DNA of 64,000 bases, taken from positions 9,023,594-9,087,593 of the forward strand of contig NC_036453.1 in NCBI RefSeq assembly GCF_002775205.1. Direction: 5' to 3'. This DNA is from Xiphophorus maculatus. Taxonomy: Eukaryota > Chordata > Actinopteri > Cyprinodontiformes > Poeciliidae. The notes under the pieces were generated by a model, which saw only the letters and a program-made list of their open reading frames with translations, was not told the origin of the DNA and did no database searches. Shown here in pieces: positions 1 to 13,741 of the stretch (positions are counted from its first letter, which is position 1; the number at the start of each line of letters is the position of its first letter). The translations under genes and the position numbers were made by a program.

Positions 1-715
1 CATCTTAAAAACATCGCCAGACTCCGCTCCTCCCTCTCCCAACCGGATGCTGAGAGGTTGATCCATGCCTTTATCTCCTCCAGGTTGGATTATTGTAATG
101 CCCTCCTCGTCGGGATTCCTGGACAAAACCTAAAAAAGCTACAGCACATCCAGAACTGTGTTGCCCGGGTACTGGGGAGGCATAAATATGACCATATGAC
201 CTGTCCTCAAAGCACTCCATTGGCTACCGATCAAACAAAGAATTCATTACAAACTCTGTTTGCTCACCTATCAATGCATCCACGGCACTGCCCCTGCTTA
301 CCTCAATGAACTCCTCATACCACATGCCACCTCTCGAAGCCTTCGTTGCACCTCCTCTCACCGCCTGCATCAACCAAAGACCAAGCTTGCCACCATGGGA
401 GACAGGGCCTTTCAGGCAGTAGCTCCGCGGCTTTGGAATGTCCTCCCAGAGTCTCTGAGAGCCCCACAAGGTGTGGAGGCCTTCAAAAAAGGTGTTAAGA
501 CACACCTTTTTAAACAGGCTTTTTAGATCTGTTAGTTTTTTTAAATTGTAAGTTTTAATTTGTTACCATTTGGTGTGAGATGTATTATTGTACGTTTTAT
601 TGTAAGTTTTATAATCTATTTTCGTCTCTGTAGCACTTTGAGATTTCTTTGAAATGTAAGGTGCATTACAAATAAAATGTACTATTATTATTATTATTAG
701 TAGTAGTAGTAATAC
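1..715 (+). mobile_element. L2-like LINE, 3' end of ORF2 plus 3' tail (5' cut by window)
   Basis: Frame 1 from base 1 reads the C-terminal reverse-transcriptase region of an L2/CR1-type LINE, including SRLDYCNALL and LKKLQHIQN. After a frame change near position 205-260 it continues in frame 2 with LTYQCIHGTAPAYL, then RLWNVLPESLRA and THLFKQAF before a TAG stop at 524-526. This block order is the usual end of fish L2 ORF2. The stretch after the stop is AT-rich, holds an AATAAA, and ends in an ATT/TAG microsatellite at about 680-713, the normal tail of such elements. The frameshift makes it a dead copy. The strand is certain; the exact family name is inferred. Confidence 0.85.
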
Positions 716-846
716 TTAATTGTAAGCTATTTTATAATGGTAACATCAACAATGTGTCTCCACTAATAAGGTTGAACTAAAGGGGAGATTTTTTTAATGG
801 TTACAGTACAAAAAAAAAAACGTTAGTAATTTGTGCATGTTTTTGT

Positions 847-1161
847 GTGGTCCACTATTGTCTGGAAAACTCTAAGAAGGATTTAACCCCCTCCTCCCAG
901 CCTCCAGGTTGTGCGTTACGGCCCTGCGTTTGGTGTCAGAGAGCGGCGCACAGAGCTCCTCCTGCGGCTCCACAGTTCAGATGGCTGCTGCACAGATTTG
1001 TGGCACTTATCTTAATATTAATAATTATAATCGCGTTTAGTTGCACAACTTTACAGACTCATTCATTTGTGGGGGTTTTCACGTTTATTGCGCTGTTCAT
1101 ATTAGTCTCGATGTTTCCAATGTTCTGGATAGCTCGACGTAAGTCACAGGTAATATATTAA
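847..1161 (+). other. unrecognised 104-codon ORF with two hydrophobic stretches
   Basis: I do not recognise this reading frame. Its second half encodes two hydrophobic segments (around residues 49-68 and 76-94) followed by a basic ARRK, so it could be read as a two-pass membrane peptide. A GTAAGT donor-like hexamer occurs near 1139. The flanks look like dispersed repeat DNA and no splice acceptor or partner exon is obvious. Most likely it is a chance or repeat-derived ORF. Confidence 0.15.
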
Positions 1162-1169
1162 CTTGACAT

Positions 1170-1720
1170 TAACAAAGACACAGCGGGACGGATCATCTGG
1201 GAAATGATGGACAGGGAGAGCCTGACTAAAACTAATTGGAGGTCAGACACACTCTGGGGTTTCTGTCTGCTTATTTCCAAGCCCAAATGAGCAACTTCAC
1301 GTTCAAAAACGAGCCCAAAAAGCTCAACCTGCAACTTATTAAATTTGCTAGCGACTAAACAAAAAGAAAGCCCACAGTCGCTTATAATAATCAGACTTGG
1401 CAACAGAAACTCAAAGTAGTTCCTGTTTTTCTACCAACAAAATGCGCATCTCCCTCTTCCCTCCATTGTTTACATTTCTGATACTGTCGCATAAAAACGG
1501 CGGTCACTCGACAAGACGCGTAGAGGAAATAAAATTTTATTCCAAAAGAAAATAGTAACGCACAGTAACGCAAAATAATTTTGATAAGTAACTGTAGTCT
1601 GACTACTGGATATGAAATAGCAACGCGATAGATTACTTGTTACTGAAAAAAGTGGTAAAAAAAAGTGGTCAGTAACACGTTACTGACATCACTGCATCTC
1701 TGGCAGTGCTGTTTACATTA
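1170..1720. repeat. unclassified dispersed repeat fragment
   Basis: The stretch is base-compositionally distinct, with repeated GTAACGC/GTTACTG-type motifs at 1555-1690 ending in a TACTGACATCACTG-like block of the kind seen at ends of fish DNA repeats. No coding capacity is seen. Assignment as a repeat is from memory of similar fish sequences and cannot be checked here. Confidence 0.3.
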
Positions 1721-1734
1721 TATACATGTATAAT

Positions 1735-2140
1735 ATAGGATACATTTATTGGCCAACTGATTTATCAACCAGTTGATTTCTGGGCGCCAATTTCCTTAAT
1801 TTTGGGGGATCGTGATTGGCCGATACTTACACGTGAATCCCATCTCATCCCCTAATCTTATCTTCGTTAGCAAAGGTTTATAAATCAGTCTCTGTCCTCT
1901 TCTGCTCTACAGTGAGAGGTTTGACTGACAGACCGACCCACCAGGTCAAATCTGCATGTTTGCAATTAAGAATATTTACCCCACTGTTGCCAACTCAGTG
2001 ACTTTCTTGCTATATTAAGTGACATATCAGACAAAAAAAAAATCATATTAGCCAAAATCAGAATCGGCAGGTCAGGCTTTTTAAAGATTGGTAACCAGGG
2101 ATCGGCCAGAATACTGCAATCAGTGCAGCCCTACTTAACA
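1735..2140. repeat. putative hAT-like DNA transposon fragment
   Basis: The interval contains degenerate GATCGTGATTGGCCGATACT and GGATCGGCCAG blocks near its two ends and closes with CAGTGCAGCCCTA. Such GATCGGCC-rich ends are familiar from non-autonomous hAT-like elements in fish. No transposase is present and no target-site duplication could be fixed. Confidence 0.3.
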
Positions 2141-2869
2141 TGGAATACATACACACATATTCATGACATTCTTTGATTAAATACATTTCTCGTAAGAGTC
2201 ACTCCAATAGCTAAAAATTTAATTTATAACAGGTGAATCTTTCTCCCCTGAGAATGTGGATTGGTACTGGACTGATTCTGAGCCTTCAAATTATTTTAAT
2301 TGAAGTTTCACATAACTCAGAAGTTGATGTAAAAATAATGTTTGTTTTAGCCACAAATGGATTATGCTCAGCAGCAAATATGTCCCTAACTACAGCATAG
2401 AGCAGCTCATCAATGTAGCAGCTATGTAGCCTGACGTAAAAACATTTTGCTACACAATGTCAAACATTGAGAAATTTTAATTATTGTTATCAAACATTAT
2501 CAAACACGGCGTTTTGAAGCCAAAAATACCTCAGAAATATACACAGCCAAGCAGGAGAATCAACTCATTTAAAGTTTAAACTCAGTTTCACACAAACACA
2601 AAGACCCTAGCATAAATTTGTTTGACTGTTGGACTGAACTGTTCCAGGTCGCTATCAAGATAATTTTCTATTATCAGCTTTACAAATCTTTTACATTACA
2701 TTACATTACCAAGACACATTAAAACAAACCTTTATCTTGGCTTTTTTTTATTCTTTCTCTTTCTTTTCTCTGTCCCCGAAGGATAAGTCCTTTTTAGAGA
2801 CATTGTTTTGCTTACTTAACTTCTGACCGGAGCTTTGGATATGCACTGCACAATGCATGGCAGCTCGTT

Positions 2870-3131
2870 ACCGACAAAGTGTGCGGTACCTACCGCGGCC
2901 ACCAGGGGGCACTCAAGAGCAATTAATTTTTTTCTTTATGTCAATAAAATATCTACATACATTATCAAATATATATTATTGTATAAACAAATCACTTCAT
3001 AGTGAAATTGTGTGTTTTTGATATTATAATGACAGATTTTTTTACTAAAAAAAATCAGTTCCACTGAGGGGGCCAATTAGTGGCCCTGGGGCCCTAAGTT
3101 TAAGTTTGCTTATGCCTTGGGCCGGCCCTGG
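2870..3131. repeat. terminal fragment of a DNA repeat (GGGCCGGCCC-type end)
   Basis: The right side reads GGGCCCTAAGTTTAAG, then CTTGGGCCGGCCCTGG, which resembles the palindromic end of a common fish DNA element. The opposite end was not located. No coding content. Confidence 0.3.
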
Positions 3132-6100
3132 TTTCCAGACTCTTAAAATCTGTTAACATAGTGTTATTTCCCACAGCTATGAACAATTTCTTTTTTTAGT
3201 TTTTTTAAAAGTTTAAAATCAGTTGATGATATTTTATCAGCTTCCACCTCTTCAAGTATTTACTTTTACTACAATTTCTTGGTGATATGCCAGTCTTCTG
3301 TAGGCATCAGTTGCTCCATTTGCTGTGATGGAAAAACAGCCATCATTTTGACAAATTACAATTCATATTCTTGACCACTTGGTGCAGACGCACAGACATT
3401 TTCAAATTTACACACAGAATACAGGTAAATAAATTAATCAAAAAATATTCCCATCAGAGCATTTGGTTGAGAGTACCAAATAGTCTTTGGTGCAATCATG
3501 TACATTCATTCTTTATACTTAGTTACTGGGGCCTCAGTCAGTTTTTTGTAACTGTGGAGAAAAAGTTCCATGTATACTGCTAGATGTGTGAAAGCACAAT
3601 GTGAGTGCTATGTTTAGCTTGTTTCGACTGAATATTAATTAAAATGAATGAACATTAAATACTACTGAATATGTCATTTTTATCATTTTAAAAAATCAGT
3701 CAAGCAACAAAAAAGTCTTGTGCAACCTCTGACTATGGGTAAGGGAACAATTAATAAAAACAACTCTATAGAAAATCCCTTTAAAATATCTGACCTAGCC
3801 CTTTAATATTTCTTGTATGTGGATATGTATTTTTATTCTACTGTGATTTTCAAGTTAAGGTGCAGGATAGTTGAGTTCTTATAATAGGATTCTGCTGAAA
3901 GAGCCAACCTTTTCTCCATACTGACTTGAAGCCAAAAGGAAGTAATAAGGTGATGAGCTCAATTAGAAATTCCATCAATTATTTAGTAATGTAGATGGTG
4001 TGGTGGTGACCGTAACTGCCTGATGAGATTGAGAACTTCTACTGTCAAACCGCATTTGCAAGCAGTATTCCAAATGTTGTTAAAGTGTCTGAAACTGCAG
4101 TGTCAGTGGATTTATATAAGTATCTACCTGCTGCTACATCAAAACTCACTGTCTTCGCTTGAGAAAAACTCCCATTTCAACTTTGTCTCCAGGCTAATGA
4201 CAAGAATCATTAGCCTAGTCCTCAGGCTAATGTTCTCTGGTTTAAGAAAACAGCAGTATCGATATCAGTTTGGAACAGACTACAACACTACCCTAAGAAA
4301 ACCAAGAGAAAATGCTAGCATTGAGCTTTTGCTTAGGCTGTACTTTTTACTCACAATGTTATACTCTCTGTCTTATGGGGAAAAAAATCTGTTTGCATCT
4401 TAGACTAACTGAGTGTGTCACGATTTCTGGAGTTTTCTTCTCTTGCTCTTTGTTACATCACACACCAGCAGTCACTGGCCCTCACCAAGTAACAGCAGCA
4501 TAGCTCAGTCCCGTTATACCTAGCAACCCAAGCTGAGCTCAAAGTCTTACCGCTGTTTGCCCTATACATTGGCTGCTGGAAAAGACAAGTGTTTTGTTGA
4601 CTTACCATTCAGAAACCACTTGCTGCATTCTTGTTGGTTGTGCAGGAGGCTCCACTTCTGCTTTTTCAAAATGTAGAGTTGTATAATTGCGCAACTATTT
4701 GCAGCCATTTTTGCATGTGAATGTAAACGTTAGATTGGGATGCATTGTCAGCAGCAGCTTATTTGAATTTAAAGTGACAAGAGGCCCTGAAACAACTCAT
4801 TCTGAAAGGACTGACCAGATTGAAATATAATCTAAGAATGATTTTATGCAAAAAGTGTAATGAACATATTTTGTATAGCCCATAGGCCTATCCTAATCTT
4901 TCAAGGAAGCATAACGGGTCACCTTAAAAATATCTATTGTCAGATCAGAAATTCTGCATGAATGTATCACATGAAAACAGCTCCACTTTGCTGTAGTTTT
5001 ACCATATATAAGGGTTTACACAACTTTTAAACAGATGTCAATTAATAAATAAAAACACAGAGAATATGCTGTAGTTTGATATGACTTTAATTCCCAAGTG
5101 TAACATTGCTCATTATGACTTATTCGTTTTAAGTGGGCAGCTGTCAAAAAGTGACAACAATGTCGCAGCTAAAAATACAACAAAGCTTTGCCAAAGAAAA
5201 CATATTTTCAGGTGTGTTTGTGTTTACCATAATGCATCTCTCAACCATTTATGAGCCTGCGCAGTAAACAACTTTTCCGCTACTCCTTAATGTTTGATAG
5301 GTGGGGAGTGGCAGCAGCTGCCTCATGTATTTTTAAAGGAAAAGTTACCCAGGCGTGTTCTCCGTCCTTTGTTCTGCCTTTAAGCTGCCCTACTTTAAAC
5401 TTTCCTACAACAGCAGCAGCACAAAATCACGTCTACTCGACCGGCTGTCAGCAACAATATTTTCACACCTCTGAAGCATCCCTGTTCATCAGGAAAAAAA
5501 ATATATAAGTACAACTGCCACACTAATTAAATATTCTACTAACTTTAATTGGACTGCCATTTTTGAAAAGCAATTTTTGTCTGTTATTTTTCTAATGTCA
5601 GTCACTCTAGCTGCAGTTTACCTTAAATAGATAATGTTTGATTTGTTTCCAAGACTCAATGTGAGTATCAAGGGGTTTGATGTTTGCATAGTCATTTAAA
5701 ACAAATAGTGTCTTGTGTCTCTTTACTGCATTTTAACAAGACATTTTCATGACAAGTGTTTTTCCTTTTGCTTCAGTAAAACTGTTGGATTTCCAGTCTC
5801 TTTTAGATCTGAACAAGCAATAATTTATAGTTTATAGTAATACTGGGCTACTTGTGACAGTCAGGTATTTAGCATTAAATAAATAGAGAGAACATAACAG
5901 AAACAAGACAGCTAAACATTTGGAATGGAACATTTCAGAACAGAACTACAGGGGATTATGCAAATCACAAATGTGAGACAGGGATCTCTTTCTTGAGCAG
6001 AGTTCCCCGTGTTTAATGTGGACACTACAACTAGACAGCAGTTTACTGTTTAAATGATAGACTAACTTCGGAACACCATAGCTGCACTGTGTCAAACAAC

Positions 6101-9100
6101 AGGGTTTTCAATAGATTATTTTTATTATTATAAGCTCTTAATCGTTATTTATTTAATTAATTGGTAAAATGTCTGTATCCCATTTTTGTGGTTCTTTCTT
6201 GTTGAAAGTGATCCTAACCCAGTGGTCCTGCTCACTCTGCTTCTAGGCCTTTCAACTGCCACTTCTATGAGCTGAATAGCTCCTCTCGATCCTGGTTTTT
6301 GTTTTGGCTTAAGTAAATAACTTTTCGCCAACTGACATTTTATAATCTGTTTACTTTGACTATATGCTGAACTGTATGTGGTTGAAACTGTTTCTGACTA
6401 TATTGAATGGACTGTATTTTAATAAACTGGACTTGCATTTATAAAATTGGATGTGAATTGTATTCTGTGTCAAATTAATTTTAATACAGTCTGAGGTGGT
6501 GCAATTATTGGTATCCCTGTTATGCACAGTTCAACCACATAAACTACTTTTATTTTTCTATAATATTTAAAATCTCAGGTGATCCAGAGTACTCAGTCAT
6601 CTTATCTCCCCTCCTTCAGCTCACTCCACAGGCTTTCTAGGATTTAAATCTAGTGGCTATGATGGCAAACAAACTGAAAGAGAAGGTGGTGACCCATTTC
6701 CAGTTAAGTTGTGAGGTAAAATTAATTTCAAGAAGTAACTGGTGCCACATCAGGTATTGGGGTTTCTATTGCCTTTCAAAGAAAAACAAGCACTTGGTAA
6801 AACAGATAATTCACCATACATAACAGAGCATGTGAGGTGTTTTTGCATATATTCATTTGTTGTGTGTTAGCAAACAAAACTTAATATCAAGTATGAAAGC
6901 ATACAATTCAAATTAAATACCCAAAGGTTGACAAACTTAACTAGTTTCATAAGTTAAGTTTGAATAGCACATACCATCACATTTGAGATGGTAGTGTTCT
7001 TCTCTGGTGTGCTTTTCAAACAATGAGTTGGTCTGTAACATCTTATGGTTGCCATTGAGACTTAGAGACTTTAAGATGCCACTTACAGCAGCATTTCTAC
7101 TTTCCTCTCCTTTCTCCTGCTCAGAAGGTACAATTAATTGATTCCATGTCTATGGCAGGCTTATAATCAATATTAGGCAGGTGACTATTTTTTTATTGGC
7201 ATCTACTGGTCTATGTGCACCATTGCACATCAGAAAGTCCTTTTGTGACCCACCAATTTGAAGAGTACCTAAAAATATCACAGGGAAATAGGAATCCATA
7301 GATTACTGAGTAAAAATTCATAGATTCTCAAATCAATCTAGAAATAAATTCGTAGGTCTGCCAGTATGTCTGCCAGGGGAATTTGTTACACACAAACAAA
7401 CACCCATAGTATGAAAGTACCTAAATTATATATCTTGTTTTTAAATTACATTTTGGTGTGATCTTCTACTGTGATAAATTATCCAGACGTGATACATAAC
7501 CAGTCCAAGAACACATTGATTCAAACTCATGACCTGTCATGTGAACCTTTAATCCCTATAGCATATTTTGTTCCTCTAATCCACAATTTCAGAAGCTCCC
7601 TCTCCGTAACGCAGAAGCCCCACTGAGATATGAGCCTGGAGTTGTGATCATGTTTCTCTTGACTCAGGGTGATCAGGAGAACAATAAACCATGCCTGAAT
7701 GAAGCTGCATGCCAGCCTGTGGGGTGATGGAGGAGGAAATGTAAGAATCAGCAGGATTGCAAGCGCAGAGGTTCAGATATAAAAACAAGTGCTGTCAGTC
7801 GTCTATAATGTAGGAAAAATTCGCAAAGCAAACTATGCCGACATAGAGATTGTAGCAAGTGTGTTCATCAATGTGTGAGTCTGTTTCTGAAAACAGTAAC
7901 ACACGTGTAATAATATTAATTTATTTATGTGTTCCCACTTTTTGTGATTAATGTGGATATAAATCATTCAGCTACACAAATGTAAATGCATTAACTTGTA
8001 TCTTTTGTGTATAGTCAGCAAGTTTGTAACTTTACTGTTAATAACTTTGAGCCAGTTTTTGTTCCCAAGCATAAATTATTTAAACATAAAAACACACCTT
8101 TACAGCTTTGGGATTTTGAGTAATTCTCTGTATTTATTAATATTCCCACAGGTTAGCTGTGAATAGAGACTGTTTGATCTATACAGAACAATTATTCTTT
8201 ATAGATCAGGTTATAAATAAAACATATTGCATCCCGGGGTGCCCCATTATGATAACTATTAAACCACAATATGTTTTTTGTTGTTGTTTTGTAAGCATTT
8301 TTAAAGTTCTTTTTTAAATGCAGATATTTCTGCATTAAAAATGATGCACAAATTATTGCATTAATAATTTGCAATAATTATATTTCCCTCATTTATGTTT
8401 CACTTGAATTAAGTAATTGTAATTTTTTTCAGCTTTTTGAACCTTTTACTTTTTTCCATAATGTCAAAGCCCAATGCTACTTGAAGTGAGAAAACTCTGT
8501 TTAGTCACTTAAGTGTTAATTGTGAGAGACAAAATAAAAACAAAAAATAGGAAAGTTTAGATTTTAAAAAACTTTAATGCTCCCTCTCTTTGTTAGTTAG
8601 ACTCTGCCTCGTGAAAAAGTTTGAGCACAATGGAGCATACAATGAAGAGACAGAACAGAAATTTATGTGCAGCAATGAAGATGTCATTCTTGCCTGCCAT
8701 TTTAAAGAGGATCTAAGCTGAATAGCAGATTTAACATCTGCATAACATCCCCTTAATCTATGCCTGAAAGAAATAGATCACATAGATAGATATTCTGTTT
8801 ACAGGAACTTTGTTCTGAAGGTATTTAGATTAAGGTTTCCAGGGAGATACTGTAGCTCACCAAGGAAAACCACAAAGTAGAGTCCCTGTTCCTTAAATCT
8901 AAAGTAAACTAAATTGGTACCGGCGTTTGACTAGGATGTGCCATGTTTTTCACGCTCCAAAAGACTGAGATCTAAATTTGAGCTGAGAACTCAGAGGAAT
9001 AACTTTTACTTGTAAATACTTTTACTTGTAAAAGTATTATCTGTTGGAGATTTTCACTTCTGTACAAATGTCAGTGTATTTTATGGATTTTGGTTATCAG

Positions 9101-10430
9101 ACCATACATACTAGCACAAATATATCATATGGGATAAAAAGATATGTGTTAGTTTTTTTTTTCTTTTTAGAATTGAAATTTGAATATGTGACCCTCTCGC
9201 CCCCAAGGTCAATGATTAGCAAAAAGTATCTGTCACTACCACTATACTGCTACTCTTTTGTTGTTTGTTTCTTCAAGCCTTCAACATCTAAGGAATGCAA
9301 TTTTTATCAACTTCTCTCAACAAAATAATTTAAGCCATGAACACACATTTTCAGGTCTTTCTATGCATTCTCAATTCTCAGCATTATGGTGCCACTACAA
9401 TGGAGTTCAGAATAATGTGTATTATTAGTTTTCCACCACCCAAACTACTGTTATATTATTGCTTTGCACCTCTTCTCTATGTCAGTTCCAAAAAGACTGC
9501 AAACACTTCATTTTAAATTAAACTAAGATAAATTTTTTATTCAGTCAATACAGCTGAATTGTAAGCAAGTAAGCTTTGCAGTTGTTTGACAAACAGGTTT
9601 TGGTAATATAAAAAGCCACTGATGGGTGTGTTAATAAAAGCCTACACAATAGGAGCTCCTGTGAGTCCAATAGTAATGTTCAATTTAAAAACGACCACTA
9701 GAGAGGACAGTTTCTTAATTATAATTTTAAAAAACATTTCTAAACATAAACTGCTTACTAGAGATAATTGTCCCATCTCATTGATTTACAGGTTTAATTA
9801 TGCTCCTATTAAAACTGTCTGAAAGCAGTTGCAATTAGCCATAAAAGCCATCATCACCTCCCCAAAACTGGTTTGGGAGTACAGTTATCATAGTAGATGG
9901 AAAGTAATGAGAAAGAAATGACCAGAATATAATGTACTTTCTTTAAAGAAATTGTGTAAAGTGCCTCAAGATAACTGTTATGCTTTGAAAGCGATAATAT
10001 AGAGACACAAATGGAGGATGGAAATGAATATTTAAATACACAAGTGATGATGAATTTCAGATTACTTTTATCCCGCAGCAGAAAAAAATAATTTTCCAGA
10101 ATAAAATGTCCAACCTGAGGCATGTTTTTTCTGGGAAATGTAATTCTTTATCAGATATCTCCACAGCTTGAGGGAAAAAAGTTAATATCTTTAAAAGTTG
10201 TAAGAGGGGCTGAAAGCAATTAGTCTGGCCTCAACCCCAAACTGTGATCCTTAGCAATTCCTACACCAGAAACCAAAAACACTGACTCATGGGTGCTTTA
10301 GCAGAAATTATAACAGAAGACTCAAAGAACAAGATATTTGTTGCTCTAACCTATTTCAAATCCATGCTCAAAATTTAAAAAACAAAAACTCTGAACCTGG
10401 CAATTTATACAGCATTTATGATGCTGAGTT
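3132..10430. other. AT-rich intergenic DNA, no gene recognised
   Basis: Only short unconvincing ORFs occur. The 4430-5500 portion looks like diverged dispersed repeat DNA. A moderately GC-richer patch at 7560-7800 has no reading frame of note. I see no exon set with matched splice sites and no RNA gene. Confidence 0.5.
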
Positions 10431-10434
10431 TGAC

Positions 10435-10545
10435 TGTTATCAGTCACTGTTAATGTGACTGATAACATCACATTATGTTATCAGTCACATAACATAATGT
10501 GTTATGTGACTGATATAACACATTATGTGTTATATGTGTGTGAAT
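10435..10545. repeat. cluster of inverted repeats (hairpins)
   Basis: A perfect 13-bp inverted repeat pairs 10435-10447 with 10455-10467 around a 7-base loop. The same TTATCAGTCAC word then recurs together with ATAACATAATGTG-type palindromes up to about 10545, so the interval can fold in several alternative ways. It lies 115 bp upstream of the GACA/GATA microsatellite. Confidence 0.7.
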
Positions 10546-10660
10546 TCCAAATACAATGCACTGCTTATCTCTGCTCAGTTCAGTTTGTTTGCATAAGTCT
10601 GAGTCTGTGTGAGGGCATGTGTGTTGGGCACTTTCTTTAAAGAAAAAAAAATGGATGAAA

Positions 10661-10876
<216 letters not shown>

Positions 10877-11029
10877 TATGTTGTCTTCTGTTGAGTGAAC
10901 AAAATCCTGCCTAAGATCAGTAGCTCACTGCTGGCGGATGCTTAATGTAACATGGAGCAAAAAGCTAAAGTTGTTTTTTCTCCCTACATCCAGTGGGTGG
11001 CGCAGGTTGCTACAATCGAGAGTAGCCAC

Positions 11030-11530
11030 ACACGCACACCTTCTAGAATCTAGAAGGAAACAAACGCACCCAGTACAACGTTTTCATTCCATTGGCTGAG
11101 AGGTTGCTTGGCGACTGTGCCAACCTCAAAAGGCAGTTCCATGTTTAGTAAGCAAGCAGAGTCCAAGCAGAAAAACAATAAAAAAGTGTCAGTGCGAGGA
11201 GAAGTTTTGAGTACAAGCGTTACAAGTTTTGAGAAGAAAAATATGAAGTCCTGCTTTCAAAATGTAAATGTAAGTAAAAGTATTAAAAGTTTTGAGAGCA
11301 AAAGACATGAAATCCTGTTTCAGACTGAAAATGTGTGCTCTTTGATTATGGCAGGAAAATTCAATCAAGTGAGCAGAGTGTTTTGCAAGCGAAGATTTGC
11401 TCCGAGCAGAGAATAAGTGTGAGAACGAGGAGAAGTTTTGAGTACAAACATTCCAAGTTTTGAGAAGTCCTGCTTTTAGACTCAACATGTGTGCTCTTGG
11501 ATTATGGCAGAAAAATTCCTCCATACAGTC
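11030..11530. repeat. dispersed repeat with internal direct repeats
   Basis: The words GAGAAGTTTTGAGTACAA, GAAGTCCTGCTTT and TTGGATTATGGCAG recur two to three times inside this block. The same sequence occurs again at 40880-41150. The segment 11085-11110 also matches, in reverse complement, the AACCTCTCAGCCAAT word at 40990. ORFs on both strands here are by-products of the repeat. Confidence 0.6.
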
Positions 11531-11569
11531 CTAGTAATCGTGCTAGGACCCATGGTGCTGAGTCCTAGT

Positions 11570-12459
11570 ATGATTTTTCAATAATTGTCAGTTAAAAAAA
11601 TCCTAAGATAAAATGCTTAGCTTAGAGTTAAAAGTAAAAAAAAAGGTTTCTCCCTACAGGGAAACATTTTTCTTTGTAGGGAGAAATAGAGCAAAGATAA
11701 CTTTGACCTATTTGTTGAAAGAGAGCAAAAATAAAACTTTTGAAATAAGTGGAATGAAAGTCATCCAAATTAGAAATCTGAGTAGAATTTAAATTCTGCG
11801 TGACTAGACCAACAGATTAATTCTTTAGTGTATTGCTTAAAACTCATAATGGATGTTGTGTACCACAGAAACACCTCCCTTAATCTGGTCAGAGTCAAAG
11901 TGCTGTGAATGTACTTAACAAGAAGTGAGACTGAATATTTCATCACCTATGCCCTCCAGTGTATTATTCCAACTCCAAGTGTTTGACTCTGCTGCTCAAC
12001 GAGTCAGCTGACTGTTTAAGCAAGCTCCTCCCATAATCTTGACACTTTTGTTTACCTGTCACCAGAGTATTTGTGGGTCTCAGCAGGTGAGAGGAACCAA
12101 TTAAAGCAGTCAGGCATCCCTCTTAGCTGTTAAAGTAGGAATGTGCAGTGAAAGCAGCCCTAAATGGGAGCAAAACTCTTCTGAGGCAGTTTTTTTTTCT
12201 TCTTTTTGCTGATTGCAGCATATTTGCTGTAAGCACAACAAATTGTGTATTCCCTCTCCTCCAAGTGATTTCCCTGACACACACACTTTCTGAGGGCTTC
12301 ACTGCTGAAAGTGTGTGTTTGTGAAGTGAAGCTATATATTAAGAGGGACTCTGTATTGTGGTTTGGACAAAAGAAGTAAAAAGTGTCAGTGAAATAACTC
12401 CCTCTTTGCACTTGAAGCCATAACTAATGTAGAGGAATTGAGCAACCATCTGGTATCCT
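11570..12459. other. intergenic, nothing recognised
   Basis: No gene, RNA or repeat could be assigned. The part 11940-12170 is GC-richer than its surroundings but has no splice-bounded frame. Confidence 0.4.
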
Positions 12460-12494
12460 GGTATTCAATGTACGGAACCTGTACATTGAATACC
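12460..12494. repeat. 14-bp perfect hairpin
   Basis: Bases 12460-12473 are the exact reverse complement of 12481-12494, with a 7-base loop. It is too short for a microRNA precursor and has no gene beside it. Confidence 0.7.
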
Positions 12495-13052
12495 ATTGAA
12501 TATGTAAAATGCTCAATATTTCTACACAGCTATGAATTTAAACAGCATGTTGTTGTTTGATGTGGGTCTTTAATGTAGGAAAAGAACAAGGCATACATAT
12601 TTCATGCTGCCATTTCTTGACTGGGAATAGTCAACGATTACTCATCTTTAAGTGGGAAAAGTATGTGGACCTTTGGTTTTGATGCAGGAATAAGAGATTC
12701 TACACATTTCAAGAGAATACTGATAATATTTTAGCCTTTTCTTCCACACAGAACAGGTAAACTCCACATTTTCTTACCTGAAATGTATTACAACTTTTTA
12801 AAACTACACATGCAACTGAATATTATGTTTACTACCCTGATGCATCAAACCCATGAGACACCCAAAGAGCTGCGAAAAAGCCTTAAAGACATGTATGAAA
12901 AGTGGACGATTCCAGAGAAGACAAAAGAGCAAATAGGAGATGTCGTAGTGCTATAGCAGTTTCTTAGAGTTCCCACTGTACTGAAGAGACGCATATGCTT
13001 TCTAAGGCAGCTGTGTAGGGGCATGTGACCGCTTCTTACCACTGTGCCACGA

Positions 13053-13093
13053 CCTTCGAACGACCTCAGTTGGTAGAGCGGAGGACTGTAGAG
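13053..13093 (+). pseudogene. tRNA-Tyr 5' half, truncated by hAT insertion
   Basis: The acceptor 5' strand, D-arm with GTTGGTAGAGC and the anticodon arm up to CTGTAGAG are present. They are then cut by a CAGTGGTCCCC hAT-type terminus. The 3' half is not found downstream. Confidence 0.85.
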
Positions 13094-13740
13094 CAGTGGT
13101 CCCCAAACCCCGGGCTGTGGATCGGTACCGGTCCGTGGACCAATTGGTACCGGGAGTGCAAGAAATAATTAGAAATAATTAAATATTTCCGTTTTATGTA
13201 ATATTTGATTCTGGAGGATCTTTTATTTTGAAAATCCTTTGAAAGGATTCTCTCGGTTACATCTTGCACATCAACATTGAGCCCACAAACAGCAAAATGA
13301 GTAAGAAACAGATCAGATTCTTTGGAAAGTTTCTTTGCAAAGGGGAAAAGGCCCAGAGAAGAGACAGGAGAATGGATTTATCCTGGTAGGTGATTCCCAC
13401 ATTCCAAGCTCTGCATGATATAGTGACCGGCTCGTTAATGAGGCAATGAAGCCTTCAAACTGCTTCGCCACGTAGAGACCCAGCACCCTGTGCATAAGCA
13501 ACACTTCGGGTGTCATTGTCTCTCATCACTCCCGGATGCGACCGTCTTGTTGCAGAGAAACAAGCTTAGGGCTCCCGTTAGTCGTTATCGTGAGTTAAAA
13601 TTTTCACAAAAGTAAAATGTTCGTTTTTGTGGCACATCTGTATCTTATTTTGAAGGTATATGTAAACGTTACCATAGCGACCAGAGTCAGAGAGCGTTAG
13701 GGCAGTGGTCGAGACGAGACAGTGGCACTTATGATTTTTA
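13094..13740. mobile_element. hAT-type transposon remnant
   Basis: It begins with CAGTGGTCCCCAAACCCCGG, a terminus of the same type as the hAT MITE at 42033-42270, directly inside a tRNA-Tyr. A partial frame starting at 13299 (MSKKQIRFF) recalls the start of hAT transposase ORFs but is quickly broken. No matching right terminus or repeat of the target octamer was found, so the right side is deleted. Confidence 0.55.
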
Positions 13741-13741
13741 G

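Noticed and set aside
12460-12494. microRNA precursor
   Set aside because: The stem is 14 bp, too short, and there is no extended hairpin.
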